The notes under the pieces were generated by a model, which saw only the letters and a program-made list of their open reading frames with translations, searched no databases and was not told the DNA's origin. Shown in pieces: positions 63,013-64,000 of a DNA stretch of 64,000 nt (positions within the stretch are counted from its first letter, which is position 1; each line of letters starts with the position of its first letter). The translations under genes were made by a program, and so were the position numbers. Source of the stretch: Chitinophagaceae bacterium (GTDB lineage Bacteria > Bacteroidota > Bacteroidia > Chitinophagales > Chitinophagaceae); NCBI GenBank assembly GCA_022843585.1, contig JALHNJ010000001.1, positions 1,488,001 through 1,552,000 of the forward strand, given 5' to 3'.

Positions 63013-63423
63013 ATGGCTGTTACTACGAACATATGCCTGAACTGCGAGGAGCCGATCCGGAAAGGGCGTTCCGATAAAAAATTCTGCAACCCCGGCTGCA
63101 AGGATGAATATTACAATGCGATCAAGATCAAAGAAGGGAAAGAAATCAATAAGATCAATGGGATTTTAAAAAATAACCGCCGGGTGTTGCAGGAGTTGTT
63201 TGATGAAAAAAAATCAGATAAGAAATTTAAACGGGAATTATTGATCCGTGCAGGGTTTGAATTTGGCTTTATGACGCATGTTGCGGTGACAAAAGTCAAA
63301 AATAATGAAATCACCTTCTGTTTTGATTATGGATACCGGGAGATCGAACCACAGGTTTATCAACTCTATCATTCATTCTCAACCGTACAGGTAAAGGATG
63401 GATATGAAGTAAAGGTGAATTAA
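63013..63423 (+). CDS. Zn-ribbon protein
   Basis: 136 residues from the ATG at 63013; an earlier frame from 62887 lacks similar quality. The N-terminal zinc finger is CLNCEEPIRKGRSDKKFC then CKDEYYN (CxxC...CxxxC), a form common in Bacteroidota (DUF2116-like). The rest is a helical domain (LKNNRRVLQELFDEKKSDKKFKRELLIRAGF) and a C-terminal beta part (FCFDYGYREIEPQVYQLYHSFSTVQV). It is the only plus-strand gene in the element. Divergent from ssb, so it could be an element regulator. Confidence 0.75.
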   Translation: MAVTTNICLNCEEPIRKGRSDKKFCNPGCKDEYYNAIKIKEGKEINKINGILKNNRRVLQELFDEKKSDKKFKRELLIRAGFEFGFMTHVAVTKVKNNEITFCFDYGYREIEPQVYQLYHSFSTVQVKDGYEVKVN

Positions 63424-63457
63424 TCTAAAATTAATTCATGAAAGGTATGAGAGTAAA

Positions 63458-64000
63458 CTATAAACCTATGATGGCTCCAATCTCTTTAATATTTACAGAT
63501 GGCAAAAAATCCTGATCTTCATAAACTGCTACCATATCATCGATATTTATAGTGTCCAGATCATCTACATTGGTATTTCCTTTACCCGCCGCCCATGCTC
63601 CGGCCCACATCGAGGCAAGGTAATATGCTCCATTTGCAAAGATCTCACCTGTAGAAGCGGCACCGATCTTCTCCCACATTTTTTCTGAAACCTTTGCATT
63701 ACCTAATCCTTGTCCATCTTTATATTTTGCCACAATATCGACCAACTCTTTTGGCTTAACCAGTGCAAATGTCTTTTTCATCATTTCAACTGTGGCTCCT
63801 GCAGCTTCCATTCCATTGGAAATTTTTAAGAGGGTCTTGTATTTCTGCTGTTTCAATTTTTTTACTGCACTGTCCATGATCGGGCCAATAAATTTATTGA
63901 TCATCTGTGTTTCATAGATAGAATGCACTTCCTTCCCTTTTACAGAACCATCCGGTTGTGGTATGCCATCAAACATATAGGACACATGCAATGGCTGACA
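63458..64000 (-). CDS. Hypothetical protein, partial
   Basis: The frame is open to the right edge (181 codons visible), so the N-terminus is missing; a TTG at 63991 is only an internal codon. The visible part is mostly helical with charged stretches (MDSAVKKLKQQKYKTLLKISNGMEAAGATVEMMKKTFALV) and a Gly/Ala-rich region (FANGAYYLASMWAGAWAAGKGN). The acidic end contains VDDLDTINIDDMVAVYEDQDF. No family recognised. It is convergent with the Zn-ribbon gene. Confidence 0.5.
   Translation of the reverse strand, partial: CQPLHVSYMFDGIPQPDGSVKGKEVHSIYETQMINKFIGPIMDSAVKKLKQQKYKTLLKISNGMEAAGATVEMMKKTFALVKPKELVDIVAKYKDGQGLGNAKVSEKMWEKIGAASTGEIFANGAYYLASMWAGAWAAGKGNTNVDDLDTINIDDMVAVYEDQDFLPSVNIKEIGAIIGL

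Noticed and set aside
46866-64000. Prophage
   Set aside because: No capsid, portal, terminase or tail gene is seen; mobilisation genes point to a conjugative or mobilisable element.

Overview
The window looks like a chromosome segment from a Bacteroidota member, most probably Chitinophagaceae or a close relative. Evidence: type IX secretion (T9SS) C-terminal sorting domains, a gliding-motility-type C-terminal domain, -7 promoter boxes of the form TAnnTTTG, the futalosine menaquinone gene mqnA, a low overall GC content, and a PRTRC-type mobile element of the sort known from this phylum. The exact genus cannot be read from the sequence.

Region 1 (1-15.4 kb) is a loose set of small single genes separated by repeats: the end of a T9SS-secreted protein, a SnoaL-like protein, a DinB-like protein with a Tat-like leader, a VIT/CCC1 metal transporter, small lipoproteins and membrane proteins, a membrane-anchored HNH protein, an AT-rich 945-residue PIN-domain protein that may be a defence gene, release factor 3 and a GNAT acetyltransferase. 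Several intergenic gaps carry diverged copies of one dispersed palindromic repeat. At 8.03-8.31 kb there is a perfectly phased 21-bp minisatellite.

Region 2 (15.4-27.6 kb) holds two very large, adjacent, unrecognised genes (1103 and 1365 residues, 29 bp apart), the best candidate here for an undescribed two-component system. A 1473-residue T9SS adhesin-like protein with LamG, PKD and Ig-like modules follows.

Region 3 (27.6-46.8 kb) is core metabolism around a surface-polysaccharide locus: purB and mqnA, then glycosyltransferases, SAM methyltransferases, GDP-mannose 4,6-dehydratase and a GDP-6-deoxy-hexulose reductase (a GDP-rhamnose type route), a DNRLRE lipoprotein and a YfhO-family membrane protein. 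After these come a queuosine-precursor transporter, a Nudix hydrolase, CorA, a DinB protein, dapF and a nucleoside phosphorylase.

Region 4 (46.87 kb to the right edge) begins at tRNA-Cys(GCA), whose 3' end is the apparent integration site of a mobile element. A large serine recombinase gene runs into the tRNA and uses a stop codon inside it. Almost all cargo is on the minus strand: a type IV coupling protein, relaxase and MobC; a hairpin-rich gap resembling an oriT; a PRTRC cassette (ThiF, B, an unassigned F-like gene, C, E); a RadC-like JAB protein; a DNA N6-methylase-helicase fusion; an ArdC-like antirestriction metalloprotease; an SSB gene interrupted by a nonsense codon; a cluster of long palindromes; a TnsA-like nuclease; and an intact SSB. 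No type IV secretion genes and no ParB are seen before the right edge, so the element is either mobilisable only or continues beyond the window. Functions given are from motif reading alone; no database search was possible.
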